A stretch of 64,000 bases of DNA from Streptomyces echinatus (GTDB taxonomy: Bacteria; Actinomycetota; Actinomycetes; Streptomycetales; Streptomycetaceae). Within the stretch, counting starts at the first letter, position 1. The number at the start of each line of letters is the position of its first letter. The translations under genes were made by a program, and so were the position numbers. The notes under the pieces are model-generated. The model was not told the DNA's origin. It saw only the letters and a list, made by a program, of their open reading frames with translations, and searched no databases. Where the stretch lies: the NCBI RefSeq assembly GCF_014203595.1, contig NZ_JACHJK010000017.1:1-64000 (forward strand). Reading direction: 5' to 3'. Shown piece after piece: positions 1-10,691 of the stretch.

Positions 1-279
1 CGCAACGCCTTCGGACGGCAGAACGAGTCCTTCGAGGCCGCGGTCGACATCCGCGGAGTCGACGGCGATCCCGTGGAGGGCGTCTTCATCCGCGCTCCCT
101 GGGTCGAATCCGTGGGCGCCGGAACCGAGGTGCTAGCCGAGCACGACGGCCACATCGTCGCCGTCCGGCAGGGCAACGCGCTCGCCACGTCGTTCCACCC
201 GGAGCTGACCGGAGACCACCGAGTGCACTCCCTGTTCGTCGACATGGTGCGCGCCGACCGGACACCGGAGTCCTTGTAG
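1..279 (+). CDS. pdxT: PLP synthase glutaminase subunit PdxT (3' end only)
   Basis: The reading frame is open from the first base, so only the last 92 residues are present. PdxT is the class I glutaminase that feeds ammonia to PdxS for pyridoxal 5'-phosphate synthesis. The visible part carries the C-terminal half of the glutaminase site, SFHPELTGD, which supplies the His and Glu of the Cys-His-Glu triad; the Cys lies upstream of the window. The conserved stretch GVFIRAPWVESVG also fits PdxT. The gene ends 49 bases before yebC, the usual neighbour in actinobacteria. A HisH-like amidotransferase is the only alternative and fits less well. Confidence 0.9.
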   Translation, partial: RNAFGRQNESFEAAVDIRGVDGDPVEGVFIRAPWVESVGAGTEVLAEHDGHIVAVRQGNALATSFHPELTGDHRVHSLFVDMVRADRTPESL

Positions 280-328
280 GATCTCTGGAGTTCGTTGCAG
301 AGATGGGTTACGCGAAGGAGACAGGCAG

Positions 329-1081
329 ATGTCCGGCCACTCTAAATGGGCTACGACGAAGCACAAGAAGGCCGTGATCGACGCCAAGCGCGGCAAGCTC
401 TTCGCGAAGCTGATCAAGAACATCGAGGTCGCGGCGCGGATGGGCGGCGTCGACCTCGAGGGCAACCCGACCCTCTACGACGCCGTGCAGAAGGCCAAGA
501 AGCAGTCGGTTCCCAACAAGAACATCGACTCGGCCATCAAGCGCGGAGGCGGCCTTGAGGCCGGCGGCGCCGACTACGAGACGATCATGTACGAGGGCTA
601 CGGTCCCAACGGCGTCGCGGTGCTCATCGAGTGCCTCACCGACAACCGCAACCGCGCCGCCTCCGACGTGCGCGTCGCCATGACCCGCAACGGCGGCAAC
701 ATGGCCGACCCCGGTTCCGTGTCGTACATGTTCAGCCGCAAGGGCGTCGTCATCGTCCCCAAGGGCGAGCTGAGCGAGGACGACGTCCTCGACGCGGTCC
801 TGGACGCGGGCGCCGAGGAGGTCAACGACCTCGGTGAGACCTTCGAGGTCATCAGCGAGGCCACCGACCTGGTCGCGGTCCGCACCGCCCTCCAGGAGGC
901 CGGCATCGACTACGACTCCGCCGACTCCAGCTTCGTGCCGTCCGTCCAGGTCGAACTGGACGAGGAGGGCGCGAAGAAGATCTTCAAGCTGATCGACGCG
1001 CTGGAGGACAGCGACGACGTGCAGAACGTCTTCGCCAACTTCGACGTCAGCGACGAGATCATGGAGAAGGTCGACGCGTAG
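329..1081 (+). CDS. yebC: YebC/PmpR family protein
   Basis: A 250-residue protein that matches the YebC/TACO1 family along its whole length. It opens with the family signature SGHSKWATTKHKKA and continues with the basic N-terminal domain, then NGGNMADPGSVSYMF and an acidic C-terminal domain. The family was first described as transcriptional regulators; later work links members to translation of proline-rich or otherwise difficult sequences. The ATG at 329 follows AAGGAG at 315-320 with good spacing. It lies between pdxT and ruvC, a conserved actinobacterial order. Confidence 0.95.
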   Translation: MSGHSKWATTKHKKAVIDAKRGKLFAKLIKNIEVAARMGGVDLEGNPTLYDAVQKAKKQSVPNKNIDSAIKRGGGLEAGGADYETIMYEGYGPNGVAVLIECLTDNRNRAASDVRVAMTRNGGNMADPGSVSYMFSRKGVVIVPKGELSEDDVLDAVLDAGAEEVNDLGETFEVISEATDLVAVRTALQEAGIDYDSADSSFVPSVQVELDEEGAKKIFKLIDALEDSDDVQNVFANFDVSDEIMEKVDA

Positions 1082-1288
1082 CGCCGCCGCGAGCTCAGCA
1101 CCTTCTTCGGCGGGCCGGTGGGACACATCCCACCGGCCCGCCGTCGTTGTCAGTGGCAGCGGATAGCCTGGCGTGCAGGAGAAAGATCACCGTCCGCGGT
1201 CCGCGGACACCGGCCGCGGAACGACGGCGGTGTCCGGCCGGGTCCGCGGGAGCGGCGGCGGTCCGGCCACGGAGAAGGGGAGGGGCGC

Positions 1289-1828
1289 GTGCGCGTACTG
1301 GGGGTGGACCCCGGCCTGACCCGGTGCGGGGTCGGCGTCGTCGAGGGGGTCGCGGGCCGTCCGCTCACCATGATCGGTGTCGGGGTCGTCCGGACCCCCG
1401 CCGACGCGGAGCTCAGCCACCGCCTCCTCGCCGTCGAGCAGGGCATCGAGCAGTGGCTGGACGAACACCGGCCGGAGTACGTCGCCGTGGAGCGCGTCTT
1501 CAGCCAGCACAACGTGCGCACGGTGATGGGCACCGCCCAGGCCAGCGCCGTCGCGATGCTGTGTGCCGCCCGGCGCGGCATCCCCGTCGCCCTGCACACC
1601 CCCAGCGAGGTCAAGGCCGCCGTCACGGGCAGCGGACGTGCCGACAAGGCGCAGGTCGGCGCCATGGTCACCCGGCTGCTGCGGCTCGCCGAGCCGCCCA
1701 GGCCCGCGGACGCCGCCGACGCCCTCGCGCTCGCCATCTGCCACATCTGGCGGGCCCCCGCCCAGAACCGACTCCAGCAGGCCGTCGCCCGGCATGCAGT
1801 CCACGCAACGAAAGGCCGTACGGCATGA
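1289..1828 (+). CDS. ruvC: Holliday junction endodeoxyribonuclease RuvC
   Basis: A 179-residue RNase H-fold nuclease that resolves Holliday junctions by paired nicks. The acidic catalytic residues are visible: Asp7 in VLGVDPGLTRCG, Glu in YVAVERVFSQHN and Asp residues in PADAADALALAICH. The frame stays open upstream to 1118, but the GTG at 1289 follows a purine-rich stretch (1271-1286) and gives the normal family N-terminus, so I use it. The stop overlaps the ruvA start (ATGA), which implies translational coupling within ruvCAB. Confidence 0.95.
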   Translation: MRVLGVDPGLTRCGVGVVEGVAGRPLTMIGVGVVRTPADAELSHRLLAVEQGIEQWLDEHRPEYVAVERVFSQHNVRTVMGTAQASAVAMLCAARRGIPVALHTPSEVKAAVTGSGRADKAQVGAMVTRLLRLAEPPRPADAADALALAICHIWRAPAQNRLQQAVARHAVHATKGRTA

Positions 1829-2430
1829 TCGCCTTCGTCAGCGGCACGGTCGCCGCACTCGCCCCCGACGCCGCGGTCGTCGAGGTCGGCGGCGTCGGCA
1901 TGGCCGTCCAGTGCACCCCGAACACCCTGTCCACGCTGCGCCTCGGTCAGCCCGCCAAGCTGCACACCTCCCTCGTCGTCCGCGAGGACTCGCTCACCCT
2001 GTACGGCTTCGCCGACGACGACGAGCGCCAGGTCTTCGAACTGCTGCAGACCGCGAGCGGCGTCGGCCCTCGCCTCGCCCAGGCCATGCTGGCCGTGCAC
2101 ACCCCGGACGCGCTGCGCCGCGCCGTGGCCACCGGCGACGAGAAGGCCCTCACCGCCGTCCCCGGCATCGGCAAGAAGGGTGCCCAGAAGCTGCTGCTGG
2201 AGCTGAAGGACCGCCTCGGCGAACCCGTCGGCGCCCCCGCGATCGGCGCTCCGGTCAGCCAGGGCTGGCGCGACCAGCTGCACGCGGCCCTCATCGGCCT
2301 CGGCTACGCCACCCGCGAGGCCGACGAGGCCGTGACCGCCGTCGCACCGCAGGCCGAGGCCGCGGGCGGCACCCCGCAGGTCGGACAGCTGCTGAAGGCG
2401 GCCCTGCAGACCCTGAACCGCGCCCGCTGA
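1825..2430 (+). CDS. ruvA: Holliday junction branch migration protein RuvA
   Basis: A 201-residue DNA-binding subunit of the RuvAB branch-migration motor. The N-terminal OB domain begins MIAFVSGTVAAL, followed by the helix-hairpin-helix pair (TASGVGPRLAQAML and TAVPGIGKKGAQKLLLELKDRLG) that grips the junction. The C-terminal domain III (about residues 150-201), which contacts RuvB, is present. The ATG overlaps the ruvC stop by four bases. An upstream in-frame extension seen in this frame is only the antisense-free shadow of ruvC coding and is not used. Confidence 0.95.
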   Translation: MIAFVSGTVAALAPDAAVVEVGGVGMAVQCTPNTLSTLRLGQPAKLHTSLVVREDSLTLYGFADDDERQVFELLQTASGVGPRLAQAMLAVHTPDALRRAVATGDEKALTAVPGIGKKGAQKLLLELKDRLGEPVGAPAIGAPVSQGWRDQLHAALIGLGYATREADEAVTAVAPQAEAAGGTPQVGQLLKAALQTLNRAR

Positions 2431-2455
2431 CCCCGAACACTGACGAGGCACATTC

Positions 2456-3550
2456 ATGAACTGGGACGACACGACCGACCCCTCCGCCGAGGAGCGGCCC
2501 GTCGGTCCCGCCGAGGAGCGGCTGGTGGGCTCCGTCGCCGACCGGGAGGACCAGGCCGTCGAGGCCGCCCTGCGCCCCAAGGACCTGGGTGAGTTCATCG
2601 GCCAGGAGAAGGTCCGCGAACAGCTCGACCTGGTCCTGCGCGCCGCACGCGCGCGGGGCGCCACCGCCGACCACGTGCTGCTCTCCGGCGCGCCCGGGCT
2701 CGGCAAGACCACCCTGTCGATGATCATCGCGGCCGAGATGGGCGCCCCCATCCGCATCACCTCGGGCCCCGCCATCCAGCACGCCGGCGACCTCGCCGCG
2801 ATCCTCTCCTCCCTCCAGGAGGGCGAGGTGCTCTTCCTCGACGAGATCCACCGGATGTCCCGGCCCGCCGAGGAGATGCTCTACATGGCGATGGAGGACT
2901 TCCGCGTCGACGTCATCGTCGGCAAGGGCCCCGGCGCCACCGCGATCCCGCTGGAGCTGCCGCCGTTCACCCTGGTCGGCGCCACCACGCGCGCGGGCCT
3001 GCTGCCGCCCCCGCTGCGCGACCGCTTCGGCTTCACCGCGCACATGGAGTTCTACGAACCGCACGAGCTGGAGCGCGTCGTCCACCGCTCGGCGCACCTG
3101 CTGGACGTCGAGATCGACCCGGACGGCGCCGCCGAGATCGCCGGCCGCTCCCGGGGCACGCCCCGCATCGCCAACCGTCTGCTGCGCCGCGTCCGCGACT
3201 ATGCGCAGGTCAAGGCCGACGGGGTGATCACCCGCGAGGTCGCGGCCGCCGCCCTCGCCGTCTACGAGGTCGACACCCGCGGCCTCGACCGCCTCGACCG
3301 CGCGGTCCTGGAGGCGCTGCTGAAGCTGTTCGGCGGCGGACCGGTCGGCCTGTCCACCCTCGCCGTCGCGGTGGGGGAGGAGCGGGAGACCGTGGAGGAG
3401 GTCGCCGAGCCGTTCCTGGTCCGGGAGGGCCTGCTCGCCCGTACCCCGCGCGGCCGGGTGGCCACGCCCGCGGCATGGGCGCATCTCGGCCTCACCCCGC
3501 CGCGCCCGCCGGCCGGGGGAAACGGACAACAGGACCTGTTCGGGGCGTGA
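2456..3550 (+). CDS. ruvB: Holliday junction branch migration helicase RuvB
   Basis: A 364-residue AAA+ hexameric motor that drives branch migration with RuvA. Walker A is SGAPGLGKTTLS, Walker B is LFLDEIHRM, sensor 1 lies in LVGATTRAGLLPPPLRDRFG, and the C-terminal winged-helix domain runs from about residue 270. The N-terminus has about 20 extra acidic residues before the conserved ALRPKDLGEFIGQE, which is common in Streptomyces. The ATG lies 25 bases after ruvA in the same operon. The gene is followed by a 177-base gap that holds the likely yajC promoter. Confidence 0.96.
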   Translation: MNWDDTTDPSAEERPVGPAEERLVGSVADREDQAVEAALRPKDLGEFIGQEKVREQLDLVLRAARARGATADHVLLSGAPGLGKTTLSMIIAAEMGAPIRITSGPAIQHAGDLAAILSSLQEGEVLFLDEIHRMSRPAEEMLYMAMEDFRVDVIVGKGPGATAIPLELPPFTLVGATTRAGLLPPPLRDRFGFTAHMEFYEPHELERVVHRSAHLLDVEIDPDGAAEIAGRSRGTPRIANRLLRRVRDYAQVKADGVITREVAAAALAVYEVDTRGLDRLDRAVLEALLKLFGGGPVGLSTLAVAVGEERETVEEVAEPFLVREGLLARTPRGRVATPAAWAHLGLTPPRPPAGGNGQQDLFGA

Positions 3551-3607
3551 TGGCCGCCGCCCGGCGAGGGCGGTGGCCCAGCAGGAACCCAGGTGCCATG
3601 CTGAGCG

Positions 3608-3637
3608 TTGTTCCATGCGAGCGGACTCGCTTAGACT
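3608..3637 (+). promoter_or_regulatory. Candidate vegetative promoter for yajC-secD-secF
   Basis: TTGTTC at 3608-3613 and TAGACT at 3632-3637 are separated by 18 bases, close to the principal-sigma (HrdB) consensus. It lies in the gap between ruvB and yajC, 90 bases before the yajC start. Only the motif match supports it. Confidence 0.45.
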
Positions 3638-3727
3638 CCGCCGATGCCGCCCTTGCGGGCGGCGCCGACCCCCGCCCCCATCCAACAGGCCGCTCACCGC
3701 GCGGTCGCGCGAAGGAATTTCCGTCCC

Positions 3728-4252
3728 GTGAATGCCTATACCCTTCTCCCGTTCATCGTGCTCATCGCGGCCATGTTCCTGATGACGCGCTCGGCCAAGA
3801 AGAAGCAGCAGCAGGCCGCCAACATGCGGAACGAGATGCAGCCCGGCTCGGGTGTCCGCACGATCGGGGGTATGTACGCGACGGTCAAGGAGGTCAACGA
3901 GGACACGGTCCTCCTCGACGCCGGACCGGGCGTCGAGCTCCTCTTCGCCAAGAACGCCATCGGCGCCGTCCTCACCGACGACGAGTACAACCGCATCGTC
4001 CACGGCGTCGAGCACGACCTGAAGTCCGGCGCCGGCATCGTCCCGGACGACGCCTCCTCCCTCACCGAGACCGACGAGACCGACGGTTCCGCCGCCGCTG
4101 CCGCCGCCGACGGCAAGCTCGACCTCGGTAAGAAGGACGCCGCCGAGCGCGGCGAGGACGCGATCCAGGCCGCCGAGGACAAGGCCGACGCCGCCGAGGC
4201 CAAGGCGGAGGACGAGTCCAAGAAGACCGACGGCGACTCCGACGCGAAGTAG
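3728..4252 (+). CDS. yajC: Preprotein translocase subunit YajC
   Basis: A 174-residue accessory subunit of the Sec translocon that associates with SecDF. It begins MNAYTLLPFIVLIAAMFLM, a single N-terminal membrane helix, followed by the charged stretch RSAKKKQQQAANM and the conserved MQPGSGVRTIGGMYATVKEV core. The C-terminal 70 residues are Ala/Asp/Glu/Lys-rich and probably disordered, which makes it longer than the roughly 110 residues of enterobacterial YajC. The GTG at 3728 is chosen because AAGGA lies at 3712-3716 and because the membrane helix starts directly after it; the frame is open further upstream to 3644. Confidence 0.93.
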   Translation: MNAYTLLPFIVLIAAMFLMTRSAKKKQQQAANMRNEMQPGSGVRTIGGMYATVKEVNEDTVLLDAGPGVELLFAKNAIGAVLTDDEYNRIVHGVEHDLKSGAGIVPDDASSLTETDETDGSAAAAAADGKLDLGKKDAAERGEDAIQAAEDKADAAEAKAEDESKKTDGDSDAK

Positions 4253-4394
4253 TCACGCCCCGGGAGGCGCGGCGGCGGCATGACGGCGCCCCCGCGAGTC
4301 CCGGGCGCGTCTGTTCCCGCACGGGAGCCCGACACCATGTCATGGCCGACCGCGCCGACCGGGCGCGGGGCGGCCCGAGAGGGAGTACGAGAAG

Positions 4395-6185
4395 GTGGCA
4401 GCACCTAAGAGGGGCCGTAACGCGAGCGCCCCGAGCAAGCCAGGGCGCTCGCTGGCCCTCATCCTGATCGCCATCGTGGCGCTCACCGGGGGGATGTTCG
4501 CCTCCGGGCACAAGACTCCGCGTCTCGGCATCGACCTCGCCGGTGGTACGAGCATCACGCTCAAGGCGAAGGCCGACCAGGGGTCCGCGATCAACAAGGC
4601 CAACATGGACACCGCGGTCGACATCATGAACCGCCGTGTCAACGGTCTTGGCGTCTCCGAGGCGGAGGTGCAGACCCAGGGATCCGACAACATCATCGTC
4701 AACATCCCCAAGGGCACCAACTCCAAGGAGGCCCAGGAGCAGGTCGGCACCACCGCCAAGCTGTACTTCCGGCCGGTCCTGGCCCAGGAGGCCAGCGGCC
4801 CCGCGGGCAGCCCCTCGCCGAGCGCGTCCACCGGCGGCAGCTCCTCGCCCAAGCCGAGCGCGAGCCCGTCGTCGAGCGCCTCCTCGAAGCAGAAGGGCTC
4901 CTCGTCCGGCTCCCCGTCCCCGACGGCCACGGCGACCTCCCAGGGCCGCGCCGTCACCGACGCGCTGAAGGCCGGCTCCACCCCCTCGCCGAGCGGCTCC
5001 GCCTCCGGCAGCGGCAAGCCGTCGCCCAGCCCCTCGGCCTCCTCCGGCAGCGGCTCGGGCGCGGACACCAAGCAGCTCCAGGCGCAGTACGCCGCCCTGG
5101 ACTGCACCAAGCCCGCCGACCGCGCCAAGGCCGGCAAGAACGTCAAGCCCGGCGACCCCACCGTGGCCTGCGGCCAGGTCGACAAGGCCTGGTACAAGTA
5201 CCTGCTCGGCCCCGCCGGCGTGGACGGCACCGAGGTGAAGAAGGCCCAGGCGGTCTTCGACACCCAGGGCGCCTCCGGCTGGCAGGTGCAGATGACCTTC
5301 ACCAAGTCCGGTGCCGACAAGTTCGCCGACATCACCGGCGAGCTGGCCAAGAACCAGCAGCCGCAGAACGAGTTCGGCATCGTCCTGGACGGCGAGGTCG
5401 TCTCCAGCCCGTTCGTGCGGACGGCCATCACCGGCGGCCAGGCGGAGATCTCCGGCAGCTTCCAGCAGGACGAGGCGCAGGGCCTGGCCAACATGCTGTC
5501 GTACGGCGCCCTGCCGCTGTCCTTCCAGGAGCAGTCCGTCACCACCGTCACCGCCGCGCTCGGCGGTGAGCAGCTGCACGCCGGTCTGCTCGCCGGCGCG
5601 ATCGGTCTCGCGCTGGTCGTGATCTACCTGGTGGTCTACTACCGCGGCCTGTCGGTCGTCGCCATGGCCTCCCTGCTGGTCTCGGCGATGCTCACCTACC
5701 TGATCATGACGCTGCTCGGCCCGGCCATCGGGTTCGCCCTGAACCTGCCGGCCGTCTGCGGTGCCATCGTCGCCATCGGTATCACCGCGGACTCGTTCAT
5801 CGTGTACTTCGAACGCATAAGGGACGAGATCCGCGAGGGCCGCACGCTGCGTCCCGCCGTCGAGAGGGCCTGGCCGCGTGCCCGGCGCACCATCCTGGTC
5901 TCCGACTTCGTGTCGTTCCTCGCCGCCGCGGTGCTGTTCATCGTGACCGTCGGCAAGGTGCGGGGCTTCGCGTTCACGCTCGGCCTGACCACCGTGCTCG
6001 ACGTGGTCGTCGTCTTCTTCTTCACCAAGCCGCTGATGACGCTGCTCGCCCGCCGCAAGTTCTTCGCGAACGGCCACAAGTGGTCCGGCCTCGACCCGAA
6101 GAGCCTGGGTGCCAAGCCGCCGCTGCGCCGCACCCGCCGTCCCGCCGGTCCCGCCGCCGGTTCCGTCGACACCAAGGAGGCGTGA
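4395..6185 (+). CDS. secD: Protein translocase subunit SecD
   Basis: A 596-residue RND-type membrane protein that uses the proton motive force to complete Sec-dependent export together with SecF. The first helix is at about residues 19-36, followed by the SecD signature LGIDLAGGTSITL, a large extracytoplasmic domain and five further helices from about residue 390 (GAIGLALVVIYLVVYY onward). Residues about 133-223 form a Ser/Pro/Gly-rich low-complexity insertion in the periplasm-equivalent P1 domain, not found in E. coli SecD. The start is GTG after GAGAAG. The gene is followed after two bases by secF. Confidence 0.95.
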   Translation: MAAPKRGRNASAPSKPGRSLALILIAIVALTGGMFASGHKTPRLGIDLAGGTSITLKAKADQGSAINKANMDTAVDIMNRRVNGLGVSEAEVQTQGSDNIIVNIPKGTNSKEAQEQVGTTAKLYFRPVLAQEASGPAGSPSPSASTGGSSSPKPSASPSSSASSKQKGSSSGSPSPTATATSQGRAVTDALKAGSTPSPSGSASGSGKPSPSPSASSGSGSGADTKQLQAQYAALDCTKPADRAKAGKNVKPGDPTVACGQVDKAWYKYLLGPAGVDGTEVKKAQAVFDTQGASGWQVQMTFTKSGADKFADITGELAKNQQPQNEFGIVLDGEVVSSPFVRTAITGGQAEISGSFQQDEAQGLANMLSYGALPLSFQEQSVTTVTAALGGEQLHAGLLAGAIGLALVVIYLVVYYRGLSVVAMASLLVSAMLTYLIMTLLGPAIGFALNLPAVCGAIVAIGITADSFIVYFERIRDEIREGRTLRPAVERAWPRARRTILVSDFVSFLAAAVLFIVTVGKVRGFAFTLGLTTVLDVVVVFFFTKPLMTLLARRKFFANGHKWSGLDPKSLGAKPPLRRTRRPAGPAAGSVDTKEA

Positions 6186-6187
6186 GC

Positions 6188-7294
6188 ATGTCCAAACTCG
6201 GCGACCTCGGCGCACGACTGCACCGCGGCGAGATCAGCTACGACTTCGTCGGCAAGCGCAAGATCTGGTACGGCATCTCGATCCTGATCACCATCACGGC
6301 GATCGTCGGCCTCGCGGTGCGCGGCCTGAACATGGGCATCGAGTTCCAGGGCGGCGCGGTCTTCACGACGCCCACGAAGATGAGCACGTCGGTGGCCCAG
6401 GCGGAGGACTACGCCAATCAGGCCTCCGGCCACCAGTCGGTCGTGCAGAAGCTCGGAAACGGCAGCCTGCGCATCCAGATCGCGGGCATCGACACCGACC
6501 AGTCCAACAAGGTCAAGCAGGAGCTGGCCAAGGACCTGAACCTCGACCCCGAGAAGCTCGCCGCCGACCTGGTCGGCCCGAGCTGGGGCGAGCAGATCGC
6601 CAGCAAGGCCTGGGAGGGCCTGGCGATCTTCATGGTCCTCGTGGTGATCTACCTGGCGATCGCCTTCGAGTGGCGGATGGCCGTCGCGGCCCTGGTCGCG
6701 CTGATCCACGACATCACCATCACGACCGGTATCTACGCCCTGGTCGGCTTCGAGGTCACGCCCGGCACGGTCATCGGTCTGCTGACCATCCTCGGTTACT
6801 CGCTCTACGACACGGTCGTCGTCTTCGACAGCCTCAAGGAGCAGACGAAGGACATCACCAAGCAGACCCGCTTCACCTACAGCGACATCGCCAACCGGTC
6901 GATCAACGGCACCCTGGTCCGCTCCATCAACACCACGGTCGTCGCCCTGCTGCCGGTCGCCGGTCTGCTCTTCATCGGCGGCGGCTTCCTCGGCGCGGGC
7001 ACGCTCAACGACATCTCGCTGTCGCTGTTCGTCGGCCTCGCGGCCGGTGCCTACTCGTCGATCTTCATCGCCACGCCGCTCGTCGCCGACCTCAAGGAGC
7101 GCGAGCCGGCGATGAAGGCCCTCACCAAGCGGGTCCTGGCCAAGCGCGCCCAGGCCGCCACGGACGAGGACGCCGCGCAGGCCCGCACCGGCGATGACGA
7201 CACCGACGACGCGGCCCCCGCCGTCGTCGGCCCGCGCAACCAGCCCGCGTCCCGCAACCGGGGCCGCGGCCGGACCTCGGGGAAGCGCCGATGA
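6188..7294 (+). CDS. secF: Protein translocase subunit SecF
   Basis: A 368-residue partner of SecD with six predicted membrane helices. Family signatures are FVGKRKIWYGIS near the N-terminus, GIEFQGGAVF, and the SecF core SLYDTVVVFDSLKE. The C-terminal 60 residues are charged and probably cytoplasmic. The ATG at 6188 follows AAGGAGG (6174-6180) and begins two bases after the secD stop; the longer open frame to 6080 overlaps secD and is rejected. The stop overlaps the apt start (ATGA). Confidence 0.95.
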   Translation: MSKLGDLGARLHRGEISYDFVGKRKIWYGISILITITAIVGLAVRGLNMGIEFQGGAVFTTPTKMSTSVAQAEDYANQASGHQSVVQKLGNGSLRIQIAGIDTDQSNKVKQELAKDLNLDPEKLAADLVGPSWGEQIASKAWEGLAIFMVLVVIYLAIAFEWRMAVAALVALIHDITITTGIYALVGFEVTPGTVIGLLTILGYSLYDTVVVFDSLKEQTKDITKQTRFTYSDIANRSINGTLVRSINTTVVALLPVAGLLFIGGGFLGAGTLNDISLSLFVGLAAGAYSSIFIATPLVADLKEREPAMKALTKRVLAKRAQAATDEDAAQARTGDDDTDDAAPAVVGPRNQPASRNRGRGRTSGKRR

Positions 7295-7839
7295 CCGAGC
7301 TCGCGGACGTCCCGGCGCTGCTGCTCAGCCGCATCCGTGATGTCGCCGACTATCCGGAGCCGGGCGTGATGTTCAAGGACATCACCCCGCTCCTGGCCGA
7401 CCCGGCGGCCTTCACCGCGCTCACCGACGCGCTCGCCGGGATCGCCGCCGGCACCGGCGCGACCAAGGTCGTCGGCCTGGAGGCCCGGGGCTTCATCCTG
7501 GGCGCCCCGGTCGCCGTCCGCGCGGGCCTGGGCTTCATCCCCGTCCGCAAGGCGGGCAAGCTGCCCGGAGCGACCCTGCGCCAGGCGTACGACCTGGAGT
7601 ACGGCTCGGCGGAGATCGAGGTGCACGCCGAGGATCTGGCCGCGGGCGACCGCGTCCTGATCGTGGACGACGTCCTGGCCACCGGCGGCACCGCCGAGGC
7701 CGCGATCCAGCTCATCCAGCGCGCGGGCGCCGAGGTCTGCGGCCTCGCGGTCCTGATGGAACTGGGCTTCCTGGGCGGCAGGGCCCGCCTTGAGCGGGCG
7801 CTGGGCGGGGCCCCGCTGGACGCCCTGCTGCAGGTCTGA
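7291..7839 (+). CDS. apt: Adenine phosphoribosyltransferase
   Basis: A 182-residue purine-salvage enzyme that makes AMP from adenine and PRPP. The PRPP-binding loop VLIVDDVLATGGTAEAA is intact, and the N-terminal segment DYPEPGVMFKDITPLL is characteristic of adenine-specific enzymes. It overlaps the secF stop by four bases, so it belongs to the secDF transcript, the usual arrangement in Streptomyces. A strong hairpin at 7858-7886 ends the unit before relA. Confidence 0.95.
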   Translation: MTELADVPALLLSRIRDVADYPEPGVMFKDITPLLADPAAFTALTDALAGIAAGTGATKVVGLEARGFILGAPVAVRAGLGFIPVRKAGKLPGATLRQAYDLEYGSAEIEVHAEDLAAGDRVLIVDDVLATGGTAEAAIQLIQRAGAEVCGLAVLMELGFLGGRARLERALGGAPLDALLQV

Positions 7840-7857
7840 GCGATCCGCACGGCGAAA

Positions 7858-7886
7858 CGGCCGCCCCGGGATCCCCGGGGCGGCCG
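7858..7886 (+). terminator. Intrinsic-type terminator after apt
   Basis: A perfect 13-bp GC-rich stem (arms 7858-7870 and 7874-7886) with a 3-base loop, 18 bases after the apt stop. There is no U-tract, which is usual in Streptomyces. It separates the secDF-apt unit from relA. Confidence 0.75.
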
Positions 7887-8078
7887 TCGCCGTACGGACA
7901 CCCGCCGCACACCCGGAGAACCCCCCGGGGACATCTCCAGGAATCCCAGGGGAGTCCCGCGCGTTGCACGGGTAGTCGGTCCTCACAGCCGCCTGCAGGC
8001 GATGAGCGGGCGCAGGATCGCTACCATGGGGTCTCCGGAGCCTGACCGGGGGACCCGGATCGCGCACGAGGAGCCCTC

Positions 8079-10613
<2,535 letters not shown>

Positions 10614-10640
10614 GCACCCAGGGCCGCAGGCACCCACGGC

Positions 10641-10672
10641 AAAGGGCCCCGTACGACCGTACGGGGCCCTTT
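10641..10672. terminator. Bidirectional terminator between relA and the DUF349 gene
   Basis: A perfect 15-bp stem (10641-10655 with 10658-10672). The arms begin AAAGGG and end CCCTTT, so each strand has a short U-run after the stem. It lies in the 78-base gap between two convergent genes and can serve both. Confidence 0.85.
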
Positions 10673-10691
10673 CACCTGACCGGCGGGCGGA

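Noticed and set aside
1118..1288. N-terminal extension of RuvC by 57 residues
   Set aside because: The extension is Arg/Gly-rich without homology and GTG 1289 gives the family N-terminus and a good ribosome binding site.
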